Made by a program: the position numbers and the translations under genes. From Chloroflexota bacterium (lineage in GTDB: Bacteria > Chloroflexota > Anaerolineae > UBA4142): a DNA stretch of 47,452 nucleotides. Below the pieces are notes generated by a model. The model saw nothing but the letters and a program-made list of their open reading frames with translations, was not told where the DNA came from and searched no databases. Positions 1 through 7,684 of the stretch are shown in pieces. Position 1 is the first letter of the stretch; every line of letters begins with the position of its first letter. The stretch covers positions 1 through 47,452 of the forward strand of contig JACRPR010000003.1 of the NCBI GenBank assembly GCA_016223105.1, in the 5' to 3' direction.

Positions 1-17
1 ATGTTGTTTCTCCCGGG

Positions 18-422
18 TCATGAGATCGCGCCAACTTCGCGCAGATATTTTTCTACTCGTTCGACAAATTTTTCCGCGTCGGTAAATGCCTGGCGCGCTT
101 TGGCTTTAGTAAAATCCGTCGTGTCCGCGTAATCGGCGTCTTGACGCGCGCGATATGCTTTGATGTAAATCGCGCCATACTCGGGTTCGATCAAACCTGG
201 CTTGACCAAAAAATAATTGAACGCCGATTCGATCCCCGAATGTTTCTTGCGTTTTTGACCGATGGTTAGCAATACCGCGCTGGCTATGGCAAAGACCGCA
301 TAGTACGCGCGACTGATCGCTTGGCGATACGCGCCGATCGCGATGAACTCGCCCGCGCGCGCGACATCGTCCTTGGCTTTTTCGAGACGGATGCCCACAA
401 TAATTTTGGTGTCCGCGTCCAT
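18..422 (-). CDS. HEPN-domain protein (partner of upstream MNT)
   Basis: 134-residue all-helical HEPN protein of the PF05168 type. Seen: the segment SRAYYAVFAIASAVLLTIG (residues about 38-56), then RKKHSGIESAFNYFLVKPGLIEPEY and a C-terminal helix ending in VERVEKYLREVG. The ATG is preceded by GAAGGAG at good spacing. The gene starts inside the 3' end of the MNT nucleotidyltransferase gene in another frame, so the two are translationally linked. In known MNT/HEPN pairs the HEPN protein is an RNase-like toxin and MNT modifies it with AMP; that role is inferred here. It is a close paralogue of the HEPN gene at 763-1173. Confidence 0.85.
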   Translation of the reverse strand: MDADTKIIVGIRLEKAKDDVARAGEFIAIGAYRQAISRAYYAVFAIASAVLLTIGQKRKKHSGIESAFNYFLVKPGLIEPEYGAIYIKAYRARQDADYADTTDFTKAKARQAFTDAEKFVERVEKYLREVGAIS

Positions 423-766
423 AGATCAACTCCTTCGCCCATCACGTCCTGGTATAGTGGCTCGTGGATTTTCGCCATTCGCTCAAAGCGCGCTTGGTTG
501 ACGAGAAAATCACTGACTAGCACATCGTACTTGAGATCAACATCAAGCACGAGTCGGCTCAAAACATCCTCACGCGTCTGATCCAATTCTTTGAACACCA
601 CAAACAGATCAATATCCGACTCGGCGTCGAAATCGCCGCGCACTTTCGAGCCGTACAAAATCACGCGTTGCACCTGGTCGCCGAATTGCTCGCGCAGACG
701 CGCGAGATATTCCGCGAGCGCGCGCCGCTCGCGTCGAGTCAGATATTTCAAACTGCCGCGTTTCAT
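284..766 (-). CDS. MNT-type nucleotidyltransferase (antitoxin-like)
   Basis: Small minimal nucleotidyltransferase of the polymerase-beta fold. Seen: VILYGSKVRGDFDAESDIDL (the GS motif followed by the DxD metal site), then a third strand with DVDLKYDVLVSDF. The start overlaps the stop of the upstream HEPN gene as ATGA. The reading frame runs about 139 bases into the following HEPN gene, giving a basic tail of roughly 45 residues with no family similarity. The neighbouring MNT frame has the same kind of tail. Expected role, from the family: AMP transfer to the HEPN partner. Confidence is high for the family and lower for the biological role. Confidence 0.82.
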   Translation of the reverse strand: MKRGSLKYLTRRERRALAEYLARLREQFGDQVQRVILYGSKVRGDFDAESDIDLFVVFKELDQTREDVLSRLVLDVDLKYDVLVSDFLVNQARFERMAKIHEPLYQDVMGEGVDLWTRTPKLLWASVSKKPRTMSRARASSSRSARIAKRSVARTMRSLP

Positions 767-1173
767 TTATGCTCCAGCGCGCCAACTTGGCGCAGATATT
801 TTTCTACGCGTTCGACAAATTTTTCCGCATCGGCAAGCACCTGGTGCGCTTGGGCTTGCGTAAAATTCGTGGTGTCCGCGTAATCGGCGTCTTCGCGTTC
901 CTTGAACGACGCGCGATAGATCGTCGCATACTCGGGCTCGATGAGACCGGGCTTGACCAAGAATTGATGAAACGCCGATTCAACGCCGGAATGTTTTTTC
1001 CGCGTGACGTTCAGAGTCAGGAGCGCGGCAGTCGCGATCGCAAAGACCGCATAGTACGCGCGGTTGATCGACTGGCGATAGCCGCCTTGCTCAAGGTTCG
1101 AGCGCGCCCACTTGATATCGTCCTTCGCTTTTTCGAGACGAACGCTGATAATGTCTTTGGTCTGCGTGTCCAC
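763..1173 (-). CDS. HEPN-domain protein, second copy
   Basis: 136-residue HEPN protein, clearly paralogous to the copy at 18-422: it shares INRAYYAVFAIATAALLTL, RKKHSGVESAFHQFLVKPGL and the terminal VERVEKYLRQVG. The start is a GTG with GGAGGGAA eight bases upstream, inside the coding frame of the acyl-CoA dehydrogenase/MNT chimera. Its stop overlaps the start of the next MNT gene (ATGA), giving the order chimera, HEPN, MNT, HEPN in one minus-strand transcript. The partner MNT has lost its N-terminal GS motif, so this HEPN may lack its own modifying enzyme unless the neighbouring MNT substitutes. Confidence 0.84.
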   Translation of the reverse strand: MDTQTKDIISVRLEKAKDDIKWARSNLEQGGYRQSINRAYYAVFAIATAALLTLNVTRKKHSGVESAFHQFLVKPGLIEPEYATIYRASFKEREDADYADTTNFTQAQAHQVLADAEKFVERVEKYLRQVGALEHK

Positions 1174-2522
1174 AATTCGATTCCCTCCGAAACCAGGGTT
1201 TGATACAAAGGTTCTCGAATCTGTGCCATCCGCTCAAACCGCGCTCGCGGAACGACAAAATCGCCCAACAGCACATTGTATTTCAAATCTACATCCACAC
1301 CGAGTTGGGTCAACGCGCGCTGGCGCGCCGCATCCTCATTCTTGATGATCACGAACAAATCAATATCCGACTCGGCATCGAAATCGCCGCGCACTCTCGG
1401 CGCGATCACGAGTCGTTGAATCTCACTCGTGCCTTCATAGATCTCGGTAATTTTTGCGTCGCGGAAATAACGTTCGACCGGCAACTCTTTGCTATAACCC
1501 GCGCCGCCGTGAACTTGGATCGCTTTCGTCGTAACCCACATCGCGGTTTCGCTCGCGAACAATTTCGCCATTGACGCTTCGGTCGAAAATTTTTCGCCGC
1601 GATCTTTTTTCACGGCGGCGTTGTAAATCAACAAACGCGACGCCGCGATGCGCGTCGCCATATCCGCGATCATCCATTGAATCGCTTGAAACTCGCCGAT
1701 TTTCGATCCGAACGCTTCACGCTCTTTCGAGTACGCGACGCTCGCTTCGTACGCGGCTTGCGCGATGCCCAACGCTTGCGCCGCGATCCCGATGCGTCCC
1801 GCGTCGAGCACGCTCATCGCGATTTTGAATCCGTCGCCGTCTTTGCCCAACATCGTGGACGCGGGCGCGCGATAATTGTCGTACGTGATTTCGCACGTCG
1901 CGCTCGCGCGGATGCCGAGTTTCGGTTCTTTTTTCCCGGCGGCAAAACCAGGTTGATGCGTGTCCACGAGAAAACACGCCGTGCCGCGATGTTTCAATTC
2001 GGGATTCGTCGTCGCGAACAGCACGATGAAATCCGCGACGGGTCCACTCGTAACCCAGGATTTGCGCCCGTTGATGATGTACGCGTCGCCATCGCGCACC
2101 GCGCGCACTTTCATATTCCCGGCATCGCTTCCCGATTGCGGCTCGGTCAATGAAAACGCGCCGATCTTTTTGCCGGACGCGATCGGTTCGAGAAATTTGT
2201 GTTTCTGTTCGTCGGTTCCAAATTTTTTAATGCCGTAACAATAGAGCGAATTGTTCACGCTCATAATCGTTCCGTGCGACGCGCACACTTGCGAAATTTG
2301 TTCGACCGCCAGCACGTAACTCACGCAATCGAGTCCCGCGCCGCCGTACTCTTCCGAAATTTCAATGCCCATCAAGCCGAGTTCGCCCATTTGTCGAATC
2401 GTCTTGAGTGGAAATTCGCCGGTCTCGTCAATCTGCGCGGCGATGGGCGCGATTTCTTTTTGCGCGAAATCCCGCGCGAGATCGCGAATCGCGCGTTGCT
2501 CTTCGGTTAGTTCGAAATTCAT
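1017..2522 (-). CDS. Acyl-CoA dehydrogenase fused in frame to a truncated MNT domain
   Basis: Residues 1-374 are a near-complete short-chain acyl-CoA dehydrogenase: FAD/substrate regions FSLTEPQSGSDAGN and WVTSGPVADF, and the catalytic glutamate in YEGTSEIQ (about residue 363). The usual last five to ten residues are missing. From residue 375 the protein continues directly as PRVRGDFDAESDIDLF, an MNT domain lacking its GS-containing first strand but keeping the DxD pair, and ends in a basic tail overlapping the HEPN gene. The junction lies near position 1400. ATG start with GGAGA eight bases upstream. The dehydrogenase may still be active in beta-oxidation with the nearby thiolase; the MNT part is probably inactive. 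An assembly join is the alternative. Confidence 0.85.
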   Translation of the reverse strand: MNFELTEEQRAIRDLARDFAQKEIAPIAAQIDETGEFPLKTIRQMGELGLMGIEISEEYGGAGLDCVSYVLAVEQISQVCASHGTIMSVNNSLYCYGIKKFGTDEQKHKFLEPIASGKKIGAFSLTEPQSGSDAGNMKVRAVRDGDAYIINGRKSWVTSGPVADFIVLFATTNPELKHRGTACFLVDTHQPGFAAGKKEPKLGIRASATCEITYDNYRAPASTMLGKDGDGFKIAMSVLDAGRIGIAAQALGIAQAAYEASVAYSKEREAFGSKIGEFQAIQWMIADMATRIAASRLLIYNAAVKKDRGEKFSTEASMAKLFASETAMWVTTKAIQVHGGAGYSKELPVERYFRDAKITEIYEGTSEIQRLVIAPRVRGDFDAESDIDLFVIIKNEDAARQRALTQLGVDVDLKYNVLLGDFVVPRARFERMAQIREPLYQTLVSEGIELWTRRPKTLSAFVSKKRRTISSGRARTLSKAAIASRSTARTMRSLRSRLPRS

Positions 2523-2590
2523 TTTGGATTCTCCGTTGAATCAAGGTTTATTTGGTCCGGGAAAGTGGAAATATTGCAAATGAAGTAGTT

Positions 2591-2649
2591 GGACTCGACG
2601 CTTCAGCGGGTTGATTGTCAAACGAGAAACCGTGTAAACGCTCGACTCC
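2591..2649 (-). repeat. GGAGTCGAG hairpin repeat, copy A
   Basis: Imperfect palindrome in the gap between two minus-strand genes. On the minus strand it starts GGAGTCGAGCGTTTACACGG and ends CCCGCTGAAGCGTCGAGTCC. The same arms occur at 11403-11462 and 30728-30792 with different loops, which defines a dispersed family. Nothing else was seen in the 2523-2694 gap. Confidence 0.8.
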
Positions 2650-2694
2650 GCATCTGTCCACCCGTTTCACTAATTCCTTCAACAATGCGAAATT

Positions 2695-3057
2695 TCACGC
2701 GCGAACGTTAGCCAGCGTTCTGCTTCGGTCATAGACCACCTTTCCGCGATGAATTATCTCATCGCGCACAAACGCGCGCTCGCGCGTCAAATGCTCAAAC
2801 TCGCTTGGCGTATAAACCAATAGATCGGTGCCGATGATCGGATGGAGTAAATCGCGCATCGCATGCAAACGCCGCAAGAATGGCAAGGTGGTGTGTTGGA
2901 CAATCAGCAAATCGAGGTCAGACCACGCGTGAACTTGTCCAGACACTAACGAACCGAAAACCACCACTCGCTCCACATCGGCGCGCGCGGCTAACAGAGC
3001 AAGATAACGCTTTAATTCTTGCTCAAGCATCTGCTTGCGTTTTACACTTTCGTTCAC
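2695..3057 (-). CDS. Stand-alone MNT-type nucleotidyltransferase
   Basis: About 120 residues. Seen: VERVVVFGSLVSGQVHAW followed by SDLDLLIV, the GS and DxD nucleotidyltransferase signature, then a third acidic strand GTDLLVYTPSEFEHL. The frame is open further upstream, but that part lies in the thiolase gene. The GTG at 3057 has AAAGG six bases upstream and is preferred; an ATG at 3030 is the alternative. No HEPN gene is adjacent, so this may be an orphan or may serve the pairs about 1.5 kb downstream. It sits 37 bases after the thiolase on the same strand. Confidence 0.75.
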   Translation of the reverse strand: MNESVKRKQMLEQELKRYLALLAARADVERVVVFGSLVSGQVHAWSDLDLLIVQHTTLPFLRRLHAMRDLLHPIIGTDLLVYTPSEFEHLTRERAFVRDEIIHRGKVVYDRSRTLANVRA

Positions 3058-3094
3058 AGAACGCCTTTCCACTACGAAGCAAATATCCTTCGCC

Positions 3095-4285
3095 TCACAC
3101 CACTTCCACCGCCATCGCGACCGCTTCGCCGCCGCCGAGGCACAACGACGCGACGCCACGTTTCAATCCGCGATCTTTGAGCGCGTACAACAACTTGACC
3201 AGGACGCGCGCGCCGCTCGCGTCAATCGGATGACCGAGCGCGACCGCGCCGCCGTTCACATTCACGCGCGCGAAATCTACGCCGAGCTCTTTGCCGTCCG
3301 CGAGAACCTGCGCGGCGAACGCTTCGTTCACCTCGAACAAATCCACATCGCTCAATTTCCAATTTGCTTTGTCGAGCGCTTTGCGAACCGCGTAAATCGG
3401 CGCCCAAAAAATATGTTTCGCATCCGTCCCGGCTTGCGCGATGCTCACGACGCGTGCGAGCGGTTTGAGATTTTCGCGCGCGACAATTTCTTCGCCGACC
3501 AGGACGACCGCCGCCGCGCCATCGCTCAACGGCGGCGCGTTGCCGGCAGTTACCGATCCGCCCGCTTCGAATGCCGGTTTCAATTTCGCCAGCGCTTCAA
3601 TCGAAGTGTCCGCGCGCGGCGTTTCATCCACCGCGAAAAATTCCGTGCCTTTTTTTGTTGTGATCGGCACCGCCGCGATTTCGTCTTTGAATTTGCCGGC
3701 TTGCATCGCGGCTAATGCTTTGCGATGACTGTGGTACGAAAATTCATCTTGCATTTCGCGCGTGATGCCGCACTCGCGCGCGATAAATTCCGCGGCGCGC
3801 CCCATATGCCAATTTTCAATCGCGCACCATAAACCATCGTGAACGGTCGCGTCGAGCATTTCGCCGTTGCCCATGCGATAACCAAAGCGCGCGCCCGGTA
3901 AAATGTACGGACCGCGATTCATATTTTCCATTCCGCCCGCGACCAGCACATCCGCATCGCCCGCGCGAATCATCGAACTCGCGAACATCGCGCCTTTCAA
4001 TCCAGACCCGCACACCTTTCCGATTTGCGTCGCACTCACCGTGTCTTTCAACCCGGCTTTGAGCGCGGCTTGACGCGCCGGCGCTTGACCCAACCCCGCG
4101 CCGATCACGTTGCCCATCAACACTTCTTCGATCAATTCCGGCGCAATGCCCGCGCGCTTGACTGCTTCGCAAACAGCAATCGCGCCCAGTTCGGGCGCGG
4201 GCAAGTTCGCAAGCGTCCCTTGAAATTTTCCAATCGGCGTACGCGCGCCGCCGACAATCAAAACCTCACGTCGTTGTGTGGACAT
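3095..4285 (-). CDS. Acetyl-CoA C-acetyltransferase (thiolase)
   Basis: 396 residues, normal length for a biosynthetic or degradative thiolase joining or cleaving acetoacetyl-CoA. Seen: the nucleophile in GKVCGSGLKG (Cys92), NEAFAAQ, the active-site histidine in GGAVALGHPIDASGAR and the second cysteine in SLCLGGGEA. The residue after HPI is Asp, where most thiolases have Gly. The ATG at 4285 is chosen because AAGGAG lies six bases upstream; a GTG two codons earlier overlaps that site. It probably acts with the acyl-CoA dehydrogenase downstream in short-chain fatty-acid or butyrate metabolism. Confidence 0.93.
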   Translation of the reverse strand: MSTQRREVLIVGGARTPIGKFQGTLANLPAPELGAIAVCEAVKRAGIAPELIEEVLMGNVIGAGLGQAPARQAALKAGLKDTVSATQIGKVCGSGLKGAMFASSMIRAGDADVLVAGGMENMNRGPYILPGARFGYRMGNGEMLDATVHDGLWCAIENWHMGRAAEFIARECGITREMQDEFSYHSHRKALAAMQAGKFKDEIAAVPITTKKGTEFFAVDETPRADTSIEALAKLKPAFEAGGSVTAGNAPPLSDGAAAVVLVGEEIVARENLKPLARVVSIAQAGTDAKHIFWAPIYAVRKALDKANWKLSDVDLFEVNEAFAAQVLADGKELGVDFARVNVNGGAVALGHPIDASGARVLVKLLYALKDRGLKRGVASLCLGGGEAVAMAVEVV

Positions 4286-4303
4286 ACTCACTCCTTCAGA
4301 TGT

Positions 4304-4405
4304 GGAAATTGGAAATTGGAAATTGGAGGTTGGAAATTAGAGGTTAGAAAATGGAGATTGGAAATTCGCGTCCAACTTCCAATTTCCAACTTCCAACGTC
4401 TAATC
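4304..4405. repeat. Inverted heptamer array 1
   Basis: Nine degenerate 7-base units of the type GGAAATT or GGAGGTT, a 4-base spacer, then five units of the complementary type TCCAACT or TCCAATT. The array can fold into one long hairpin. It ends 19 bases upstream of the thiolase start and fills most of the gap to the MFS gene. It belongs to the same class as arrays at 6271, 14257 and 28639. Confidence 0.85.
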
Positions 4406-4446
4406 TTGACATCCATTTTACCAAAAAACACGCCGTTTGAAAAATA

Positions 4447-5700
4447 TCAATGCGCCGCGCGTTTTTTGAGTGTGCCGGTTTGCCACACCAAAATTCCGCC
4501 GATCACGCGCAGAGCCGCACTCACGATGAGCAACGCGGCGACACTGAACGTCGCGGTGAGCAGAGTCGAAAGAATCGGCGCGAGAAACACCGCGACGTGA
4601 ATGAGCGCGTTGAACACGCCGATATAGGTCGCGCGATTTTCTTCGGGACACACTTCGAGCAAACCGTTGAACAAGACGATGGTAAAACCGGGCGCGATGA
4701 TCCCGGCGGCAAGCGACGGCAGTAAAATCCATTCGACCGACGGCGCGAGCGCGGTGAGCGCGGGCGGAAGCGCGAGCGCGAGCGTTGTAACGATCAGCAC
4801 AAAACGATTGCCGCGCCGCGCGGCGATGTGCCCCCAAATCGGATAAAACACAATCGTCGTCGCGTTGATGACCATATTGAACACGCCGATCCAACCATCG
4901 CTCGCGCCGAGAGCGCGCACCCAGTAAATCGAAAACAAGGGCACGGCAAAAAACAAGCCCCAGTGAATTACAAACGCGGCGAGGGTAAACCGCGCGAAGG
5001 AACGTTGTGCGATCAATGCGCGAAGCGAAATGCGCGCGCGCGGCTTGGTCGGTTGCGCGACTTGAGGTAACTGCAAACGCGTGAGATGCCAACTGCTCAG
5101 CATTGCCGCGCCAAAACCGAGCGCGAATAAAATTTGAAAGTTGAGCGGAAGCGGAACAAGATCAAGAAATTTTCCGCCGCCGACGGCAACAACGGTCGAG
5201 GCAATGCCCAACCACACGTTGCGAATACTGATGACGCGCGCGCGGTGATCGGGACTGACCGCGCGCGCAAAGATCGCGGTAAACGCGACGGCGGCGACGG
5301 CAAGCGGAATCGTCAACATGCCGACGAGAACAACGACGACCTCCGCGCGATGCACCGTGAAAAAAAACGGCACGAGCGCGATCAGCAAATAGCCCGCGCG
5401 TTGCAGAGTCGCCGAAATCACCAGAACCGCTAGCGGATTGCGCGCGCGCTCGACCATCTGCGCGCCGGGAATGGAACAGAGCATCATCACCAACGCGGGA
5501 AGCGCGGTAAGCATACCGACGTGCGTGTCGCTTCCATCCAAGCGAAGCACATACACCGACAGAAACGCCTGGATCATTCCAAAGAGAATGCCGTACCAAG
5601 CAATGTCGCCGTACAGATGAATGATATTTTGTTCTTGCGTCGTCGCGCGCGGCTTGATCAAATCACGCGCGCGCGTTTTGATTTCAGTTCCCAGATCCAA
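4447..5700 (-). CDS. MFS transporter
   Basis: About 417 residues with roughly twelve hydrophobic segments and a central cytoplasmic loop (QLPQVAQPTKPRARIS), as expected for a major facilitator permease. The first helix begins at LYGDIAWYGILFGMIQAFLS. The substrate cannot be told. The open frame extends 147 codons further upstream, but that part is basic, low-complexity sequence antisense or shifted relative to the HIT gene. The TTG at 5700 (MDLGTEIKTRAR) with AGGA seven to eight bases upstream is taken as the start. A small hairpin (TGGACAAATTGGAAATTTGTCC-like arms, about 5719-5740) lies in the leader. Confidence 0.85.
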   Translation of the reverse strand: MDLGTEIKTRARDLIKPRATTQEQNIIHLYGDIAWYGILFGMIQAFLSVYVLRLDGSDTHVGMLTALPALVMMLCSIPGAQMVERARNPLAVLVISATLQRAGYLLIALVPFFFTVHRAEVVVVLVGMLTIPLAVAAVAFTAIFARAVSPDHRARVISIRNVWLGIASTVVAVGGGKFLDLVPLPLNFQILFALGFGAAMLSSWHLTRLQLPQVAQPTKPRARISLRALIAQRSFARFTLAAFVIHWGLFFAVPLFSIYWVRALGASDGWIGVFNMVINATTIVFYPIWGHIAARRGNRFVLIVTTLALALPPALTALAPSVEWILLPSLAAGIIAPGFTIVLFNGLLEVCPEENRATYIGVFNALIHVAVFLAPILSTLLTATFSVAALLIVSAALRVIGGILVWQTGTLKKRAAH

Positions 5701-5742
5701 AGTTTGATTCCTATCGTTGGACAAATTGGAAATTTGTCCTAC

Positions 5743-5765
5743 AAAAAAAGCGGGGACTAGCCCGC
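5743..5765 (-). terminator. Rho-independent terminator of the HIT gene
   Basis: On the minus strand a GCGGG/CCCGC stem with a six-base loop is followed by seven T residues. The HIT stop codon is in the loop. It separates the HIT gene from the MFS gene downstream. Confidence 0.7.
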
Positions 5766-6269
5766 CTTTTCTGCATCCGCTTGCAACACGGAGAAAATTT
5801 TGTCGTACGTATCGGGTAACATTTCCGGGATCATACGCGTTTCCGCCAGCACCGGCATAAAGTTCGTGTCGCCGTTCCAGCGCGGCACAATGTGCAGATG
5901 CACATGATCTTCCACGCCCGCGCCCGCGCACTTGCCCAGGTTCGCGCCGACGTTGAAGCCGTGCGGATTCGCGTACGCGCGCAACGCGCGAATAGATTGC
6001 GCGACGAGCAACATCATTTCTTGCAGAGTCACGGCATCGAGCGTTTCGAGTTCGCCGGTGTGCGCGTAGGGCGCGACCATCAAATGTCCGTTCGTGTACG
6101 GATACAAATTCATCACGATTCCGGCGCGTTGTCCGCGCCACAATACCAGGTTGTCGCGATCCTGTTCACCGTTCGCGCGAAACTTGTCGCAAAAAATACA
6201 GCCGGTCATTGTTGTTTCTTTCGGCGCTTTGAGGTACGGCATACGCCAGGGAGTCCAGAGATGTTTCAT
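5757..6269 (-). CDS. HIT-family nucleotide hydrolase or phosphorylase
   Basis: 170 residues. Seen: N-terminal LWTPWRMPYL, a CIFC zinc-type pair at about residue 24, the strand GIVMNLYPYTNGHLMVAPYAHTGEL, and the histidine triad EDHVHLHIVPRW near residue 120. The architecture matches Ap4A phosphorylase or adenylyltransferase-like HIT proteins (the Rv2613c type), which act on dinucleoside polyphosphates; the exact substrate is unknown. The ATG has no Shine-Dalgarno sequence, because heptamer array 2 ends directly before it. The conserved LWxPWRM block argues for this start rather than the Met at residue 21. Confidence 0.88.
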   Translation of the reverse strand: MKHLWTPWRMPYLKAPKETTMTGCIFCDKFRANGEQDRDNLVLWRGQRAGIVMNLYPYTNGHLMVAPYAHTGELETLDAVTLQEMMLLVAQSIRALRAYANPHGFNVGANLGKCAGAGVEDHVHLHIVPRWNGDTNFMPVLAETRMIPEMLPDTYDKIFSVLQADAEKAG

Positions 6270-6270
6270 G

Positions 6271-6351
6271 GGTAGTTGGATGTTGGAAGTTAGAAATTGG
6301 AAATTGGAAAGTGAAATCCAACATCCAACTTCTAATATCCGATTTCTATTT
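6271..6351. repeat. Inverted heptamer array 2
   Basis: Six units such as GGATGTT, GGAAGTT and GGAAATT, a short spacer, then units such as TCCAACA and TCCAACT. It fills the whole gap between two genes: the stop codon of the dehydrogenase (6346-6348) is inside the last unit, and the HIT start codon lies one base from the other edge. Confidence 0.82.
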
Positions 6352-7338
6352 CCTCACCCCGCGCTCGTACACTTCCGGGTTCACACACGTCGGCAATTTT
6401 TCGCCGCGCAAACCAGCAAGCAAATTCGCCGCCGCCATCTCGGACATTTTCGCGCGCGTCGCGACCGACGCGATTGCGATGTGCGGCACGATGAGACAGT
6501 TCGGCAGTGAGTACAACGGACTCGAAAGTGGAAGCGGTTCGGGATCAGTAACATCCAACGCCGCGCCGCCGATGGTGCCGGACTGGAGCGCGTCGTATAA
6601 CGCGTTCGGATCGACGATCGGACCGCGCGCGGTGTTGATCACAATCGCGGTGCGTTTCATTTGCGCGAACGCGCGCGCGTTGATCATTCGGCGCGTCGAA
6701 TCGTTGAGATCGGTGTGAATCGAAATGAAATCGGATTCGCGATAAAGCGAATCGAGATCAGCGTACGTTACGCCCATTGATTTTTCCAAATCTTCGCGGC
6801 GATAGACATCATAGTACAACACGCGCATCCCGAATCCACTCGCGCGTTTTGCCATCCCTTGCCCGATGCGCCCAAAGCCAATCAAGCCCAACGTCGCGCC
6901 GTGCACATCGGGACCGGTCAACAATTTCGGTCCCCAGGTTTTCCATTTCCCGGCGCGCACATAATCCACCGCTTCGGAAATCCGGCGCGCGGAAGACATC
7001 AACAACGTAAACGCGAAATCGGCAGTCGTGTCCGTCAAAACGCCGGGCGTGTTGCCGATGGGCAAACCGCGCGCGGTCGCCGCCGGAATATCAATGTTGT
7101 CGAACCCGACCGCGTGATTCGAAACGACAAGCAAGCGCGGATTCGCGTCCATCAACTCGGCGTCAATTTTATCGGTGAGCAAGGTGACCAAGCCATCATT
7201 CGCGCGCGCCTCGCGCAACATCACCGCGCGCGGCGGCGGCAGTTCATCTTGCCACACTTGCATTTCGACCTGGTCGCGCAACATTGCAAGTCCTTCATCG
7301 GGAATGATGCGCGTAACAAACACTCTGGGTTTCGCCAT
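6346..7338 (-). CDS. D-2-hydroxyacid dehydrogenase (glyoxylate reductase type)
   Basis: 330 residues, typical for the family, which reduces 2-keto acids such as glyoxylate or hydroxypyruvate with NAD(P)H. Seen: the nucleotide-binding LGLIGFGRIGQGMAKRA, the catalytic Arg in INTARGPIVD, Glu in DVTDPEPLP and His in CLIVPHIAIAS. The ATG at 7338 follows GGAGGT closely and gives MAKPRVFVTRIIPDEG; the 65-residue upstream extension in this frame is not credible. The last codon lies inside heptamer array 2. Confidence 0.92.
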   Translation of the reverse strand: MAKPRVFVTRIIPDEGLAMLRDQVEMQVWQDELPPPRAVMLREARANDGLVTLLTDKIDAELMDANPRLLVVSNHAVGFDNIDIPAATARGLPIGNTPGVLTDTTADFAFTLLMSSARRISEAVDYVRAGKWKTWGPKLLTGPDVHGATLGLIGFGRIGQGMAKRASGFGMRVLYYDVYRREDLEKSMGVTYADLDSLYRESDFISIHTDLNDSTRRMINARAFAQMKRTAIVINTARGPIVDPNALYDALQSGTIGGAALDVTDPEPLPLSSPLYSLPNCLIVPHIAIASVATRAKMSEMAAANLLAGLRGEKLPTCVNPEVYERGVRK

Positions 7339-7403
7339 CGCGACCTCCAAAAATAATTTCGGCGCGAGTGTAACATCAAAGGCGCGGTGCGTCAAGCATA
7401 CGC

Positions 7404-7458
7404 GTAGGGGTGAAGCATTTTGCGTCCCGCGCGCGGGAACAAATTGCTTCGCCCTTAC
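7404..7458. repeat. GTAGGGGCGAAGC hairpin repeat
   Basis: Inverted repeat with arms GTAGGGGTGAAGCATTT and AAATTGCTTCGCCCTTAC around a CGCG-rich centre. Related elements lie at 13299-13351, 46135-46188 and, in partial form, 33950-33999. It sits in the 346-base divergent gap 7339-7684. Confidence 0.75.
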
Positions 7459-7476
7459 AAATCCAAAATGCGCGCC

Positions 7477-7506
7477 TTGACAGATGCGCGCCATATTGCT
7501 TATAAT
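7477..7506 (+). promoter_or_regulatory. Consensus sigma-70-type promoter
   Basis: Perfect TTGACA (7477-7482), 18-base spacer, perfect TATAAT (7501-7506). It should start the S1-domain/ftsK transcript near 7513, leaving a leader of about 170 bases. The leader ends in a run of nine T residues near 7632-7640 and then GGAGG before the ATG; the T-run could mark an attenuator, but no clear stem precedes it. Confidence 0.85.
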
Positions 7507-7684
7507 GCCGTTCGGAATCGTTGGGAATCGCATTAGATCGGGTCGGCAGGTCGTGAAGCGGAGAGATCGGTTGTCCCAGCGCGCGCGATTGCACCGGGCT
7601 TGCGATGATGCGGCGCGCGCGCGAACAAACGATTTTTTTTTGCATCGGATTACACTGGGATCAAGTTAATGGAGGAAAGTTGAA

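Noticed and set aside
5701-6141. 147-codon N-terminal extension of the MFS frame
   Set aside because: Arg-rich sequence overlapping the HIT gene in another frame; the transporter is complete from the TTG at 5700.
7339-7684. Riboswitch or attenuator in the S1 leader
   Set aside because: There is a T-run but no convincing stem before it and no recognised aptamer sequence.
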